Of a stretch of DNA of 64,000 nucleotides, positions 18,947 through 30,156 are shown one piece after another. This DNA is from Synechocystis sp. PCC 6714 (GTDB lineage: Bacteria > Cyanobacteriota > Cyanobacteriia > Cyanobacteriales > Microcystaceae). The stretch spans positions 2,666,001 to 2,730,000 of the forward strand of contig NZ_CP007542.1 of the NCBI RefSeq assembly GCF_000478825.2, read 5' to 3'. The notes beneath the pieces are model-generated. The model did not search any database. It worked only from the letters and a program-made list of their open reading frames with translations, and was not told the DNA's origin. Each line of letters opens with the position of its first letter. Positions within the stretch are counted from its first letter, which is position 1. The position numbers and the translations under genes are program-made.

Positions 18947-19720
18947 ATGGTGCAAGCTTTGGTTTCCCCTCCCATTGAGGAGACTCCCCAGGTTAGTTGG
19001 GAAAAGTTACCCGACGATTTTATTTTGCCCGATGCTCCCGTAGACAATATTAATCAACCCCTGTTAGCGGCGGCTTTATCCGATGCCCTCCACCAGGGGG
19101 GAAAGTTATCTAACCAAAGTTTAACCACCACCAACTACGGCATTTGCGCCCGTTTGGACGGCCAGTTTGTGGTCAAAGCTCCCGACTGGTCCTATGTTCC
19201 CAACATCACTGTTCCCCAGGCTGAGGTGGAGCGTAGTTATACTCCCCAACTCCAAGGGGATCTACCCGCCATCGTCATGGAATTTATCTCCGAAATGGAA
19301 GGGGGGGAATATTCTGCTAAACCTACTTTTCCACCGGGGAAATAGTTTTTCTATGAACAAATTCTCAAAGTCCCCTACTATTGCATTTTCGACCTGAAAA
19401 CTCCCCACTTAGAAGTTTACAAACTTGACGGTGGAGGCCAATATCAGCCCGAATCTCCCCAAGCGGAAGGAAGATTTTGGATTGCAGGGTTGGATCTTTT
19501 CCTCGGCATTTGGGAAGGCGATCTCGCAGAGATCCGCTACGCGGTGCGCCAGGGGCAACATTGTCATTGGTTGCGCTGGTGGACAGAATCGGGAGATTTA
19601 CTCCTCTGGGGTTCAGAATTGGCCCGAGCTGAAAAGGTCAGGGCTGATCAGGAAAAACAACGGGCCGATCGCCTGGCGGAATTGTTACGGGCCCAGGGCA
19701 TTGATCCCGAGGGGCCCTAG
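18947..19720 (+). pseudogene. Uma2-family protein gene interrupted by an in-frame TAG
   Basis: The reading frame continues for 257 codons, but codon 133 (19343-19345) is TAG. On both sides the frame reads as one Uma2/DUF820 protein: before it comes VVKAPDWSYVPNI and IVMEFISEMEGGEYS, then KPTFPPGK, stop, FFYEQIL, VPYYCIFDLKTPHLEVYKLD and a C-terminal coiled-coil-like ELARAEKVRADQEKQRADRLAELLRAQGIDPEG, all typical. The family usually has Trp after PPGK, one base change from TGG, so this is a nonsense mutation and not a frameshift. A good GGAGA precedes the ATG. The product may be a 132-residue fragment lacking the later part of the nuclease core, unless the codon is read through. Confidence 0.82.
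19520..19534. repeat. Perfect palindrome inside the Uma2 frame (possible small dispersed repeat)
   Basis: GATCTC-GCA-GAGATC is a perfect inverted repeat, followed by CGCTACGCG. It encodes GDLAEIRYAV, which looks like an insertion between GIWEG and the conserved HWLRWW of Uma2 proteins. Palindromic small dispersed repeats of this style are known in cyanobacteria; whether this is one depends on finding copies elsewhere in the genome. Confidence 0.45.
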
Positions 19721-19835
19721 ATTCACCGGAAGGTATGGGCTATGCACCGGCCACCACCAATGTCAGGGAGCCGCGGTCGGGGTCAATGGTTTACCTTAAG
19801 ATTGGAACAGAAACCCGTCACCGAGGTAGTAAATA

Positions 19836-22373
19836 ATGCGAGCTGTGTTGATGGCAGGGGGGGCAGGCACCCGTTTGAGACCCCTGACTTGCGATCTGCC
19901 AAAGCCCATGGTGCCCATTGTTAATCAACCGATCGCCGCCCACATTATCCATTTGCTCCGTCGCCATAACATCACTGAAGTGGTGGCCACTCTGCACTAC
20001 CTCCCCGATGCCATGCGGGATTATTTTTTGGATGGTAGTGAATTTGGCGTTCAAATGACCTATGCAGTCGAGGATGAACATCCCTTGGGAACAGCGGGTT
20101 GTGTCAAAAATATTGAAGAGTTGTTGGACGATACATTTCTGGTCATCAGTGGTGATAGCATTACCGACTTTAACCTCACAGCGGCGATCGCCTTCCACAA
20201 GCAAAAACAGGCTAAGGCCACGTTAATTTTGACCAAAGTGCCCAACCCCCTTGAATTTGGCGTGGTCATCACCGACGAGAATCAGCGGGTGCAAAGGTTT
20301 TTAGAAAAGCCCTCCACCAGTGAAGTTTTTTCCGACACCGTCAATACGGGCACCTATATTCTGGAGCCAGAAGTGTTGACTTATCTGCCCCCTAAGGAAG
20401 AAATGGATTTTTCCAAGGATTTATTTCCCCTCCTGCTGGAAAATGGCGAACCTATGTATGGTTTTGTCGCCGATGGCTACTGGTGCGACGTTGGTAACTT
20501 GGATGCCTATCGAGAAGCCCAATACGATGCCCTAGAAAAAAAGGTTTCTCTGGAATTGGGTAATCTCCCGCGCCATTCTGATATTTGGATCGGTGAGCAT
20601 ACCACCATTGACCCCAGTGCTGTGCTCATCCCCCCCCTGGCGATCGGGGACAACTGCAACATTGGCCCAGGAACGCGGTTAGAAGCGGGCACCATCATTG
20701 GCGATAATGTCACCATCGGCGCTGGGGCAGAACTGAAACGGGCCATTATTTGGAACGGTGTACTCATTGGCGACGAAGCATACCTGGCCGCCTGCGTGGT
20801 GGGACGGGGTTGTCGGGTGGAACGACGGGTGCAAATCCTCGAAGGGGCCGTGATTGGTCCCCTATGCATCATTGGGGAAGAAGCTCAGATTAACTCCAAC
20901 GTCAAAGTTTGGCCCAGTAAACGGGTAGAACCGGGGGCCATCCTCAATATCAATTTAATTTGGGGCAGCACCGGCCACCGGAATCTATTTGGACAGAGGG
21001 GTGTTTCCGGCATTGTCAACATTGACATGACCCCTGAATTTGCTGTGAAATTGGGGGCCGCCTACGGTTCTTCCCTCAAACCCGGAGCGGAAATTGTTGT
21101 TTCCCGGGATCAGCGCAACGTCTCCCGCATGGTGACCCGTTCCCTCATTGCTGGTCTGATGTCCGTGGGGGTCAATATCCAAAACCTGGAAGCTACCGCC
21201 ATTCCCATTGCCCGCACCATGACGCCGAAATTGAAAGTTGCTGGTGGTATCCATGTGCGGATCCACCCCGATCGCCCGGACTACTTACTAATTGAATTTT
21301 TAGATAGCCAAGGCATTAACATCTCCAAAAAGACCGAGAAAAAAATTGAGGGGGCCTACTTCAAGGAAGATTTACGGCGGGTAAGCATTCCCCAAATCGG
21401 CGATATGTCCTATCCAGCTCAGGTGCTGGAAACCTACTGCCACACCTTTGAGAAACTGCTGGACATGGACACCATCAACAGCGATGGGGCGAAAATTGTC
21501 ATCGATTACGCCTATGGGGTATCCGGGGCCATTCTGCCCTTGCTGTTAACTAAATTCGGTTGCGATGCAGTGGTACTCAATGCCAGCCTACGACAAACTG
21601 CCGTTTCCAACGAAGAAAAGGAGGTTTTGCTCAGTCAGTTGGGGCAAGTAGTATCGGCGTTACAGGCTAATTTGGGTGTGCAGGTTTCCGCCAACGGAGA
21701 ACAACTTACTTTAGTGGATGAAGGGGGCCTACCCATTCGGGGGGAACTATTGACAGCATTAATGGTACATATGATGTTGACAGCTTCTCCCCGGGGAACC
21801 ATTGTGGTGCCCGTACAAGCCTCCAGTGCCGTGGAACAATTGGCCCGCCGCCATGGGGGGAAAGTTTTACGCACCAAGGCCAATCCCACCGCTTTGATGG
21901 CCGCCGCCCAGTCGAGCCATAATGTCGTTCTAGGGGGAAGTGGGGAAACGGGCTTTATTTTTCCCCGTCTGCATCCTGGTTTTGATGCCATGTTTTGCAT
22001 TGCCAAAATCATGGAAATGCTGACTGTACAAGGACGCACCCTGGGGGAAGTGCGCGCAGAATTACCAACGGTCTACCTCTACCACAACAGTTGCACTGTC
22101 CGTTGCTCTTGGAAAATTAAGGGCGCTCTGATGCGTCATTTAGTGGAAATTCATCGAGACCAGCACATCGAACTAGTGGATGGAGTGAAGGTAACTTTTG
22201 CCAACGCTGACAACTGGGTGTTGATTTTGCCCGATGCCGGGGAGCCATTAGTTCATATTTATGCCAATAGTGAAAACCGCCACTGGGTAGATGACAAGTT
22301 GCGCCATTACCAAGCCCAAGTGTTGAATTTTATCAGTGATGCCCAGGAAGAGTCCTACCAACACTTTGCTTGA
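19836..22373 (+). CDS. Mannose-1-phosphate guanylyltransferase with phosphomannomutase-like C-terminal domain
   Basis: 845 residues in three parts. Residues 1 to about 235 are a nucleotidyltransferase with [22 protein letters not shown] and the metal region ISGDSITDF. About 245-375 are left-handed beta-helix hexapeptide repeats ([25 protein letters not shown]). About 380-845 resemble the phosphohexomutase fold, with [29 protein letters not shown] and [11 protein letters not shown]. The enzyme makes GDP-mannose from mannose 1-phosphate and GTP for glycans. The mutase half lacks an obvious phosphoserine loop of the TASHN type, so it may be regulatory rather than catalytic. A start at ATG 19836 follows the Uma2 pseudogene by about 115 bases. 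Confidence 0.88.
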   Translation: MRAVLMAGGAGTRLRPLTCDLPKPMVPIVNQPIAAHIIHLLRRHNITEVVATLHYLPDAMRDYFLDGSEFGVQMTYAVEDEHPLGTAGCVKNIEELLDDTFLVISGDSITDFNLTAAIAFHKQKQAKATLILTKVPNPLEFGVVITDENQRVQRFLEKPSTSEVFSDTVNTGTYILEPEVLTYLPPKEEMDFSKDLFPLLLENGEPMYGFVADGYWCDVGNLDAYREAQYDALEKKVSLELGNLPRHSDIWIGEHTTIDPSAVLIPPLAIGDNCNIGPGTRLEAGTIIGDNVTIGAGAELKRAIIWNGVLIGDEAYLAACVVGRGCRVERRVQILEGAVIGPLCIIGEEAQINSNVKVWPSKRVEPGAILNINLIWGSTGHRNLFGQRGVSGIVNIDMTPEFAVKLGAAYGSSLKPGAEIVVSRDQRNVSRMVTRSLIAGLMSVGVNIQNLEATAIPIARTMTPKLKVAGGIHVRIHPDRPDYLLIEFLDSQGINISKKTEKKIEGAYFKEDLRRVSIPQIGDMSYPAQVLETYCHTFEKLLDMDTINSDGAKIVIDYAYGVSGAILPLLLTKFGCDAVVLNASLRQTAVSNEEKEVLLSQLGQVVSALQANLGVQVSANGEQLTLVDEGGLPIRGELLTALMVHMMLTASPRGTIVVPVQASSAVEQLARRHGGKVLRTKANPTALMAAAQSSHNVVLGGSGETGFIFPRLHPGFDAMFCIAKIMEMLTVQGRTLGEVRAELPTVYLYHNSCTVRCSWKIKGALMRHLVEIHRDQHIELVDGVKVTFANADNWVLILPDAGEPLVHIYANSENRHWVDDKLRHYQAQVLNFISDAQEESYQHFA

Positions 22374-22411
22374 TGGGGATTGGAGTCTGCCGGTTGGCCC
22401 CGTCGGGATGC

Positions 22412-23569
22412 TCAGAGAGAATATACTTGTCCGCCCATAAACACCCTAGTGATACCCTTGGACTTTAAAGCCTGGGCGGTTTTTTGCACCATGCCTGCAT
22501 CGGGGAGTCGAATTACTTTTTGGGTCCGTAGGGAAAAGCGGCGAGCCACCCGATGATTATCGAAAACGGGCAGGGTTTTAGCTTGGACTTCCCCGGGGGG
22601 CAGTACCCCATCAAAACTAAACTCTTTGAGGGGACGGACAATCAATTCTCCCCTCCGGTCCACCACAAGGTAGCAATTCTTTGGCATGGTTGCCCCCACT
22701 AGGGGCAGAATCGAGACCACTGCCTCGGTGTTTCTTGGCGCTTTTTTGGCGGTAACTGGAGGAGTGGAGAACTCATCTTCTTGGTCGTCATCGAAGTCAT
22801 CCAGCCCATCTTCGAAGTCGTCGTCTTGGTCATCATCCTCGTCATCATCATCAAGGGCATCAATGGCTTCGTCGTCGAGCAAGTCTAAATCTTCGTCTAT
22901 GTCCTTAACAATTTCATCCAGGGCAGAGGATTTAATTGAAATAATCTGGGGGCGCTGGGTTATGGGGGAATCTGATTGTACTTGGGCTTCGGTGATGGAA
23001 TTTTCCCATTCCGTTGCTATGGATTGCTCCGCAGGGGGAGCAACGATCGCCGGAGGGTCTATTTTTTTAACTTTGTTGACTACGCTAACCACTTCCACTG
23101 TGGGTTTGCCGTGCCCAGTCTTGCCGGAAGTTTTTTCAGGCTGATTTATCTCTCGAGAGACGGAATCCGCACTGGACCTTTTCCTGGAACGCACCCGCCG
23201 CCCTTGGTTAACGGTGGTGGAGCTATCCTGACTGTTGGATTCAGATTCACTGGCAACCTCCGGCACTATTGACAATGGTTTATTGACCGGTTTATTCACC
23301 TGGAGTACCACTGGCGCCTTTTCCGAGTCGGGCAGGGGCAAAGTTAGTTGGGCGTCAATTTTAGGGCTTTTGTTTCCTCTTTTTTCCTGCACCAAAGTTT
23401 CATACTCCCCACTGGCGATCGCCATTTTGAGAAGACGACTAACGGTGGAAACGCTCACCCCAAAACGTTCCGCCAGGGTAGTGGTGGTGGCGGGAGTTTG
23501 ACGGTAAAGGTCAACCAACTCTTGCTTATCGGTGTCGGTCAGCTTAGCAGGACTCATGGCAGTAACCAT
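22412..23569 (-). CDS. Helix-turn-helix protein with long acidic linker
   Basis: 385 residues. The N-terminus (KLTDTDKQELVDLYRQTPATTTTLAERFGVSVSTVSRLLKMAI) is a helix-turn-helix of the kind seen in transposase-like and sigma-like DNA-binding domains. About residues 70-220 are low-complexity. About 215-260 are almost purely acidic, with runs of Asp and Glu. The last 100 residues (PKNCYLVVDRRGELIVRPL to GITRVFMGGQVYSL) look globular and conserved. The arrangement suggests a chromosomal DNA-binding or regulatory protein conserved in cyanobacteria; its target is unknown. The alternative start at 23557 (MSPAKLTD) is equally possible. It is divergent from carA, about 170 bases away, and convergent with the GDP-mannose gene. 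Confidence 0.72.
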   Translation of the reverse strand: MVTAMSPAKLTDTDKQELVDLYRQTPATTTTLAERFGVSVSTVSRLLKMAIASGEYETLVQEKRGNKSPKIDAQLTLPLPDSEKAPVVLQVNKPVNKPLSIVPEVASESESNSQDSSTTVNQGRRVRSRKRSSADSVSREINQPEKTSGKTGHGKPTVEVVSVVNKVKKIDPPAIVAPPAEQSIATEWENSITEAQVQSDSPITQRPQIISIKSSALDEIVKDIDEDLDLLDDEAIDALDDDDEDDDQDDDFEDGLDDFDDDQEDEFSTPPVTAKKAPRNTEAVVSILPLVGATMPKNCYLVVDRRGELIVRPLKEFSFDGVLPPGEVQAKTLPVFDNHRVARRFSLRTQKVIRLPDAGMVQKTAQALKSKGITRVFMGGQVYSL

Positions 23570-23740
23570 CAGGACAATTTGACATTAGTGGAACAGACGA
23601 CAGGGGTGAATCTGCTAATATGTGGTTGATTCGGCGGCGGCCGGGCAAAGGAGCGCAACCCTGGATAAGACTCCAAGGACTTAGACTTTTTCCCACTACG
23701 GCCGAATAGTCCTATTCCAGCTACCTTGCAATATATCATT

Positions 23741-24907
23741 ATGCCAATTGCTGCGGCGAAACCGGCCCTTCTTGTCCTTGCGGATGGCACTGCCTACCCC
23801 GGTTGGTCCTTTGGGGCCGATGGCACCACAGTGGGGGAGGTGGTCTTCAACACTGGCATGACCGGTTATCAGGAGGTAATGACGGATCCCAGCTATTGCG
23901 GCCAGATTGTTACTTTTACTTACCCCGAATTGGGCAACACCGGGGTCAACCCAGAAGATGAGGAGTCCATCCACCCCCACGTTAAAGGGGTTGTGGCCCG
24001 CAATATCACCCGCCGCCCCAGCAATTGGCGATCGACCCAATCCCTACCAGATTATTTGGTGGAACATAAAATCATCGGCATTTACGGCATCGACACCAGA
24101 GCCCTTACCCGTAAGTTGCGTTCCGTCGGTGCCATGAACGGCGGCATCTCCACCGAAATTTTGGAGCCCGAAGCCCTACTGCAGTATATCCAGGCCGCTC
24201 CCTCCATGGCCGGTTTGAACTTGGTCAAAGAAGTCACCACCAGCGAAGTTTACGAATGGACGGACCCCACCGATGACCATTGGCAGTTTGGCCCGGTGAA
24301 TGAACACAAAGAAGAACCGCCCTTAACAGTGGTGGCCCTGGACTTTGGGGTCAAGCGCAACATTCTCCGTCGCCTGGCCAGTTATGGTTGTCGGGTAATT
24401 GTGGTGCCTGCTAGCACCTCCCCTGAGGAAATTCTTAAATATAACCCCGACGGGATTTTTCTTTCCAATGGCCCTGGGGATCCCTCCGCTGTTGAGGAGG
24501 GTATTATTACCACCAAGGAGTTGTTGGCGGCCCAAAAGCCCATGTTTGGCATTTGCATGGGGCATCAAGTGTTGGGACTGTCCCTGGGGGCGGAAACCTT
24601 TAAGCTCAAGTTTGGGCATCGGGGTCTGAATCAACCCTGTGGCTTGGACCAACAGGTGGAAATCACCAGTCAGAACCATGGCTTTGCAGTGACAGAGGGG
24701 TCCCTGGTGGAGGAAGTGGAAATTACCCATTTCAATCTCAACGATAAAACTGTGGCGGGGTTACGCCACAAGGAATTGCCCTTTTTCTCGGTGCAGTATC
24801 ACCCCGAAGCTAGCCCCGGTCCCCATGATGCGGATTATTTGTTTGAGAACTTTGTCAAGTTAATGCGACAAAAAAAGGCTGAGATCCATGGCCAGGTTTC
24901 AGGTTAA
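23741..24907 (+). CDS. carA: Carbamoyl-phosphate synthase small chain
   Basis: 388 residues from [21 protein letters not shown]. CarA hydrolyses glutamine and channels ammonia to CarB for carbamoyl phosphate, feeding arginine and pyrimidine synthesis. The N-terminal domain has [22 protein letters not shown]. The C-terminal class I glutamine amidotransferase has the nucleophile Cys in [14 protein letters not shown] and the His/Glu pair in [13 protein letters not shown]. Five extra codons upstream (ATG 23726) are possible. The next gene is glsF on the same strand after about 335 bases, so two glutamine-using enzymes lie side by side; co-regulation is not shown. Confidence 0.95.
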   Translation: MPIAAAKPALLVLADGTAYPGWSFGADGTTVGEVVFNTGMTGYQEVMTDPSYCGQIVTFTYPELGNTGVNPEDEESIHPHVKGVVARNITRRPSNWRSTQSLPDYLVEHKIIGIYGIDTRALTRKLRSVGAMNGGISTEILEPEALLQYIQAAPSMAGLNLVKEVTTSEVYEWTDPTDDHWQFGPVNEHKEEPPLTVVALDFGVKRNILRRLASYGCRVIVVPASTSPEEILKYNPDGIFLSNGPGDPSAVEEGIITTKELLAAQKPMFGICMGHQVLGLSLGAETFKLKFGHRGLNQPCGLDQQVEITSQNHGFAVTEGSLVEEVEITHFNLNDKTVAGLRHKELPFFSVQYHPEASPGPHDADYLFENFVKLMRQKKAEIHGQVSG

Positions 24908-25243
24908 ATCCTTTGTCCCATCACTCTGATCAACTCCAACTGCCGTTGGTAATGTTCGCCGGGGAATGGTTCTGGTGGGTTTTTGTCTGCCATGGTGCAG
25001 AAAAATGGTGAATCTGGGTTTTCGGTGCGTAATAATGTGAAGAATAGTTACAAGCAAAATCGGTCAGGTTGGTTTATCTATTACCCGTAAAATCTGGCGA
25101 TCGCCACCATCAAAGTTATGAAGGCGAATCAACCACGGCCTAGGCTAGCTGGTAGAATTAACCACCGCACCCAAGGTTGAATGGGCCTTTGTCGTCCCCC
25201 ATTGCTCTCCCATATTTCCCTCCCATATCCGTTGCTAGCTCCT
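24908..25243. other. Intergenic region before glsF
   Basis: About 335 bases with no convincing gene. It contains one GCGATCGC octamer and an AT-rich part around 25010-25090 that could hold the glsF promoter. I searched by eye for an NtcA site (GTA-N8-TAC) and did not find a clean one. Confidence 0.5.
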
Positions 25244-28200
25244 ATGACAAACTCTTCTATTGCCACCAATTCTGCCCAGCCGTTCCTCGGTCAACCTTGG
25301 TTAGTGGAAGAACGGGATGCCTGTGGTGTGGGCTTTATTGCTAATCTCCGGGGGCAACCGGACCATATGTTAGTGGAGCAAGCGTTAAAGGCCCTGGGCT
25401 GTATGGAACACCGGGGTGGTTGTAGTGCCGATAACGACTCCGGCGACGGGGCCGGAGTTATGACCGCCATTCCCCGTCTGTTACTTTCCCGCTGGTTTGA
25501 AAATCGCAATTTGCCCATGCCCGATGGCGATCGCCTGGGGGTCGGGATGGTATTTTTACCCCAGGAACCTGGGGCCAGGGAGGTGGCCCGGGCCTACGTG
25601 GAAGAAGTGGTACGACTGGAAAAATTATCAGTGTTAGGTTGGCGGGAAGTGCCTGTTAATCCGGATGTATTAGGCATTCAAGCCAGAAATAATCAACCCC
25701 ACATTGAACAAATTTTAGTTACCTGCCCAGAAGGTTGCGCCGGCGATGAGCTAGACCGGCGGTTGTATATTGCCCGCTCCGTCATTGGTAAAAAATTAGC
25801 TGAAGATTTCTACGTTTGTTCCTTTTCCTGTCGCACCATTGTCTATAAAGGCATGGTTCGTAGCATCATTCTAGGGGAATTTTATCTAGATTTAAAAAAT
25901 CCTGAATATACCAGTAATTTTGCCGTTTATCACCGTCGTTTTAGCACCAATACCATGCCTAAATGGCCCCTCGCTCAACCCATGCGTTTATTGGGTCATA
26001 ACGGGGAAATTAATACCCTTTTAGGCAATATTAATTGGATGGCAGCCAGGGAAAAGGAATTGGATGTGTCCGGCTGGACAAAAACAGAGTTGGAAGCGTT
26101 AACCCCCATTGTTAACCAAGCCAACAGTGACTCCTATAACCTCGATAGTGCCTTGGAATTGTTGGTACGCACCGGCCGCAGCCCCCTGGAGGCAGCGATG
26201 ATTTTAGTACCGGAAGCCTATAAAAATCAGCCAGGGTTAAAAGATTACCCGGAAATTAGCGATTTCCATGACTACTACAGCGGTTTACAGGAACCCTGGG
26301 ATGGCCCCGCTTTATTGGTATTTAGTGATGGCAAAATCGTCGGCGCCGGCCTAGATCGTAATGGTTTACGGCCCGCCCGTTATTGCATTACCAAAGATGA
26401 CTATATTGTCCTGGGTTCCGAAGCGGGAGTGGTGGATTTACCGCAGGCAGATATTGTCGAGAAAGGTCGCCTAGCACCGGGGCAAATGATTGCGGTGGAT
26501 TTAGCTGAGAAAAAAATTCTCAAAAATTATCAAATTAAACAGCGGGCGGCCCAAAAATATCCCTATGGGGAATGGGTGAAAACCCAGCGTCAAACGGTTG
26601 TGTCTAATAGCTTTGCTGAAAAACCTTTATTCGATAACGCCCAAACTGTACTGCAACAACAGGCTGCCTTTGGTTACACCGCCGAAGATGTGGAAATGGT
26701 GGTGGTGCCCATGGCTAGCCAGGGTAAGGAACCAACGTTTTGCATGGGAGACGACACGCCGTTAGCTGTACTGTCCAATAAACCCCGGCTACTCTACGAC
26801 TATTTCAAGCAAAGGTTTGCCCAGGTAACCAACCCTCCCATTGACCCCCTACGGGAAAATTTGGTGATGTCCCTGGCTATGTTTTTGGGCAAACGGGGCA
26901 ATTTGTTAGAGCCTAAAGCTGAGTCTGCCAGGACCATTAAACTCCGATCGCCATTGGTCAATGAAGTGGAGTTGCAGGCCATTAAAACTGGGCAGTTGCA
27001 GACTCACGAAATTTCTACCCTCTATGATTTGGATGGGGTAAATAGTCTGGAAACCGCTTTAGATAATTTAGTTAAAACGGCGATCGCCTCCGTTCAATCC
27101 GGTGCTGAAATCCTAGTTTTAACCGATCGCCCCCAGGGCAACACGTTAACCGAACATCAAAGTTTTATTCCCCCTTTGTTGGCGGTGGGAGCAGTACATC
27201 ACCATTTAATTCGAGCCGGATTACGCTTAAAAGCTTCCCTGGTTGCGGACACTGCCCAATGCTGGAGCACTCACCATTTTGCCTGTCTGGTGGGCTATGG
27301 TGCTTCCGCCATTTGTCCCTATTTGGCATTGGAATCAGTGCGGCAATGGTGGTTGGATGAAAAGACCCAAAAGCTGATGGAGAATGGGCGGTTAGACAAG
27401 ATTGATTTAACCACCGCCCTGAAAAATTATCGTCAATCCGTAGAAGCAGGATTATTCAAAATTCTTTCCAAAATGGGCATTTCCCTGCTGGCTTCCTACC
27501 ATGGAGCCCAAATTTTTGAGGCGATCGGTTTAGGAGCGGAATTAGTGGAATATGCCTTTGCTGGAACCACCAGCCGAGTAGGCGGTTTGACCATCGCCGA
27601 TGTGGCCCGGGAAATGATGGTTTTCCATGGCATTGCTTTTCCTGAAATGGCCAAAAAATTGGAAAACTTTGGCTTTGTTAACTACCGTCCCGGTGGCGAA
27701 TATCATATGAATTCTCCGGAAATGTCCAAAGCTTTGCATAAGGCGGTGGCGGCCTACGAGGTGGGCGGTAATGGTAACAATGCGGAAGCCTACGACCATT
27801 ACGAGCTGTACCGTAAATATCTCAAGGATCGCCCCGTAACAGCTCTGCGGGATTTGCTGGATCTCAATTCCGACCAAACTGCCATTCCCCTGGAGGAAGT
27901 GGAGTCGGTGGAAAGTATTGTCAAACGTTTTTGCACTGGCGGTATGTCCCTCGGTGCACTGTCCCGGGAAGCCCATGAAACTTTGGCGATCGCCATGAAT
28001 CGTTTGGGGGCTAAATCCAACTCCGGAGAAGGGGGAGAAGATGTAGTACGTTACCTGACTCTAGATGATGTGGACAGTGAAGGAAATTCTCCGACTCTGC
28101 CCCACTTGCATGGATTAGAAAATGGTGACACCGCCAACTCTGCCATTAAACAAATCGCCTCTGGTCGTTTCGGTGTTACCCCGGAATATTTAATGAGTGG

Positions 28201-29884
28201 CAAACAGTTAGAAATCAAAATGGCCCAGGGGGCAAAACCCGGAGAAGGGGGCCAACTGCCCGGTAAGAAAGTTAGTGAATATATCGCCATGTTGCGCCGT
28301 TCTAAACCCGGTGTAACTCTCATTTCTCCACCGCCCCACCACGACATTTACTCCATTGAAGACTTAGCCCAATTAATTTATGACCTGCATCAGATCAATC
28401 CTGAGGCCCAGGTATCGGTGAAGCTAGTGGCGGAAATCGGCATTGGTACCATCGCCGCTGGGGTAGCTAAAGCCAATGCGGACATTATTCAAATTTCTGG
28501 CCATGATGGTGGTACAGGAGCATCTCCTTTAAGTTCCATCAAACACGCTGGTTCTCCCTGGGAATTGGGGGTCACCGAGGTACATCTAGTGCTAATGGAA
28601 AACCAACTACGAGATCGTGTTTTGCTCCGGGCCGATGGGGGATTAAAAACCGGCTGGGACGTGGTGATGGCGGCTTTAATGGGGGCAGAAGAATATGGCT
28701 TTGGTTCCATCGCCATGATTGCTGAGGGTTGCATTATGGCCCGGGTTTGTCACACCAACAATTGCCCCGTGGGGGTTGCTACCCAGCAGGAACGGCTACG
28801 GCAAAGGTTTAAAGGGGTGCCCGGCCAAGTAGTTAATTTCTTCTACTTCATTGCCGAAGAAGTGCGTTCCATTCTGGCTCACCTTGGTTATCGCAGTTTG
28901 GACGACATTATTGGCCGCACCGATTTACTGAAAGTGCGTTCCGATGTGCAGTTGACTAAAACCCAAAATCTGACCCTGGATTGTCTACTCAATCTTCCCG
29001 ATACCAAGCAACATCGACAATGGTTAAATCACCAACCAGTCCATAGCAATGGCCCTGTGCTGGATGATGAAATTTTGGCCGATCCCGACATCCAAGAAGC
29101 TATTAGCCACCAAACCTCCGTTACTAAAACCTATCACCTAGTTAATACAGACCGCACTGTGGGCACTCGTCTGGCCGGGGCGATCGCCAAACGCTACGGC
29201 AACACTGGCTTTGAAGGCAGTATTACCCTCAACTTCCAAGGCTCAGCAGGGCAGAGTTTTGGGGCTTTCAACCTCAATGGTATGACTCTCCATCTGCAGG
29301 GGGAAGCCAACGATTATGTGGCCAAAGGTATGAATGGCGGAGAAATTGTTATTGTGCCCCCAGCTGGTGCCACCTATGCTTCGGAAAATAACGTCATCAT
29401 CGGCAATACCTGCTTATATGGAGCCACAGGAGGTAGTCTCTACGCCAACGGCCGGGCGGGAGAACGATTTGCAGTGCGTAATTCCCTCGGTCAGGCGGTC
29501 ATTGAAGGGGCTGGCGATCACTGCTGTGAATATATGACCGGCGGCGTAGTTGTTGTGCTCGGTCCAGTGGGTCGCAATGTCGGCGCAGGCATGACAGGGG
29601 GGTTAGCCTATTTCCTCGATGAAGCAGGGGATTTACCGGAAAAAATCAACCCGGAAATTATCAAACTGCAACGGATCACTGCTCCCAAAGGGGAAGAGCA
29701 GTTAAAAGTTCTAATCACTACCCACGTAGAACATACTGGCAGTCCCAAAGGTAAGGCGATTTTAGCCAATTGGTCGGATTATCTCGACAAATTCTGGCAG
29801 GCAGTTCCTCCTTCCGAAGCAAGTTCACCAGAGGCCAATGGGCAAGCGGGCTTGGCAGAGGAGAAGGCTTTAACCTCAGTTTAG
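25244..29884 (+). CDS. glsF: Ferredoxin-dependent glutamate synthase (Fd-GOGAT)
   Basis: 1546 residues from [14 protein letters not shown]. The enzyme makes two glutamates from glutamine and 2-oxoglutarate with electrons from reduced ferredoxin. It is a single chain with the class II amidotransferase first: the catalytic Cys27 lies in RDACGVGF and becomes N-terminal after propeptide removal. The central and FMN-binding domains follow, with the 3Fe-4S Cys triplet in [13 protein letters not shown] at about residues 1163-1174, then a beta-helix domain ([22 protein letters not shown]). An upstream ATG (25181) exists; I prefer 25244. The last 96 bases are repeated 0.6 kb downstream, and the tail residues ([22 protein letters not shown]) look poorly constrained. 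Confidence 0.96.
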   Translation: MTNSSIATNSAQPFLGQPWLVEERDACGVGFIANLRGQPDHMLVEQALKALGCMEHRGGCSADNDSGDGAGVMTAIPRLLLSRWFENRNLPMPDGDRLGVGMVFLPQEPGAREVARAYVEEVVRLEKLSVLGWREVPVNPDVLGIQARNNQPHIEQILVTCPEGCAGDELDRRLYIARSVIGKKLAEDFYVCSFSCRTIVYKGMVRSIILGEFYLDLKNPEYTSNFAVYHRRFSTNTMPKWPLAQPMRLLGHNGEINTLLGNINWMAAREKELDVSGWTKTELEALTPIVNQANSDSYNLDSALELLVRTGRSPLEAAMILVPEAYKNQPGLKDYPEISDFHDYYSGLQEPWDGPALLVFSDGKIVGAGLDRNGLRPARYCITKDDYIVLGSEAGVVDLPQADIVEKGRLAPGQMIAVDLAEKKILKNYQIKQRAAQKYPYGEWVKTQRQTVVSNSFAEKPLFDNAQTVLQQQAAFGYTAEDVEMVVVPMASQGKEPTFCMGDDTPLAVLSNKPRLLYDYFKQRFAQVTNPPIDPLRENLVMSLAMFLGKRGNLLEPKAESARTIKLRSPLVNEVELQAIKTGQLQTHEISTLYDLDGVNSLETALDNLVKTAIASVQSGAEILVLTDRPQGNTLTEHQSFIPPLLAVGAVHHHLIRAGLRLKASLVADTAQCWSTHHFACLVGYGASAICPYLALESVRQWWLDEKTQKLMENGRLDKIDLTTALKNYRQSVEAGLFKILSKMGISLLASYHGAQIFEAIGLGAELVEYAFAGTTSRVGGLTIADVAREMMVFHGIAFPEMAKKLENFGFVNYRPGGEYHMNSPEMSKALHKAVAAYEVGGNGNNAEAYDHYELYRKYLKDRPVTALRDLLDLNSDQTAIPLEEVESVESIVKRFCTGGMSLGALSREAHETLAIAMNRLGAKSNSGEGGEDVVRYLTLDDVDSEGNSPTLPHLHGLENGDTANSAIKQIASGRFGVTPEYLMSGKQLEIKMAQGAKPGEGGQLPGKKVSEYIAMLRRSKPGVTLISPPPHHDIYSIEDLAQLIYDLHQINPEAQVSVKLVAEIGIGTIAAGVAKANADIIQISGHDGGTGASPLSSIKHAGSPWELGVTEVHLVLMENQLRDRVLLRADGGLKTGWDVVMAALMGAEEYGFGSIAMIAEGCIMARVCHTNNCPVGVATQQERLRQRFKGVPGQVVNFFYFIAEEVRSILAHLGYRSLDDIIGRTDLLKVRSDVQLTKTQNLTLDCLLNLPDTKQHRQWLNHQPVHSNGPVLDDEILADPDIQEAISHQTSVTKTYHLVNTDRTVGTRLAGAIAKRYGNTGFEGSITLNFQGSAGQSFGAFNLNGMTLHLQGEANDYVAKGMNGGEIVIVPPAGATYASENNVIIGNTCLYGATGGSLYANGRAGERFAVRNSLGQAVIEGAGDHCCEYMTGGVVVVLGPVGRNVGAGMTGGLAYFLDEAGDLPEKINPEIIKLQRITAPKGEEQLKVLITTHVEHTGSPKGKAILANWSDYLDKFWQAVPPSEASSPEANGQAGLAEEKALTSV
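29789..29884 (+). repeat. glsF 3' end, copy 1 of a 96-bp direct repeat
   Basis: The last 96 bases of glsF, from AAATTCTGG to the stop. The same 96 bases recur at 30407-30502 with 12 differences by my count and no gaps. The hicAB module lies between the two copies. Confidence 0.9.
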
Positions 29885-29948
29885 GCTCGAATTTCACTAA
29901 CTTGGGTAGTATGGGGGGAGCAATATTAAATCTCTCCTCCTGATTCCA

Positions 29949-30152
29949 ATGCCGAAAAAAGTCCGTGAACTCAAGGCACTCCTTAAAAAAGCTGGGTTTA
30001 AGTAATTTTCAGGAAAAGGCAGTCATACAAAATGGCTACATCCTCAGTATCCTGGACGGATTACACTTTCTGGCAAGGACAGTAGTGACGCTAGAATTTA
30101 CCAGGAGAGAGAAGTCTTGGCTGCCATTAAAGCTGTTAATCAAGGAGACTAG
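29949..30152 (+). pseudogene. hicA: hicA toxin gene with an in-frame TAA at codon 19
   Basis: From ATG 29949 the frame reads MPKKVRELKALLKKAGFK, then TAA at 30003-30005, then FSGKGSHTKWLHPQYPG, RITLSGKDSSDARIYQ and EREVLAAIKAVNQGD before TAG at 30150-30152. This is a complete HicA mRNA-interferase (dsRBD-like fold, 67 codons): the catalytic His lies in GKGSHTKW and the family's TLSGK strand is present. The single stop codon removes the catalytic part, so the toxin should be inactive. There is no start codon soon after the stop that would restore it. hicB begins five bases downstream, the usual toxin-antitoxin order. Either the module has been disarmed or the base was misread. Confidence 0.82.
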
Positions 30153-30156
30153 CTCA

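Noticed and set aside
18947-19720. Frameshift in the Uma2 gene
   Set aside because: Frame is the same on both sides of the TAG; a nonsense codon alone explains it.
24908-25243. NtcA-binding site upstream of glsF
   Set aside because: No GTA-N8-TAC with good spacing was found by eye.
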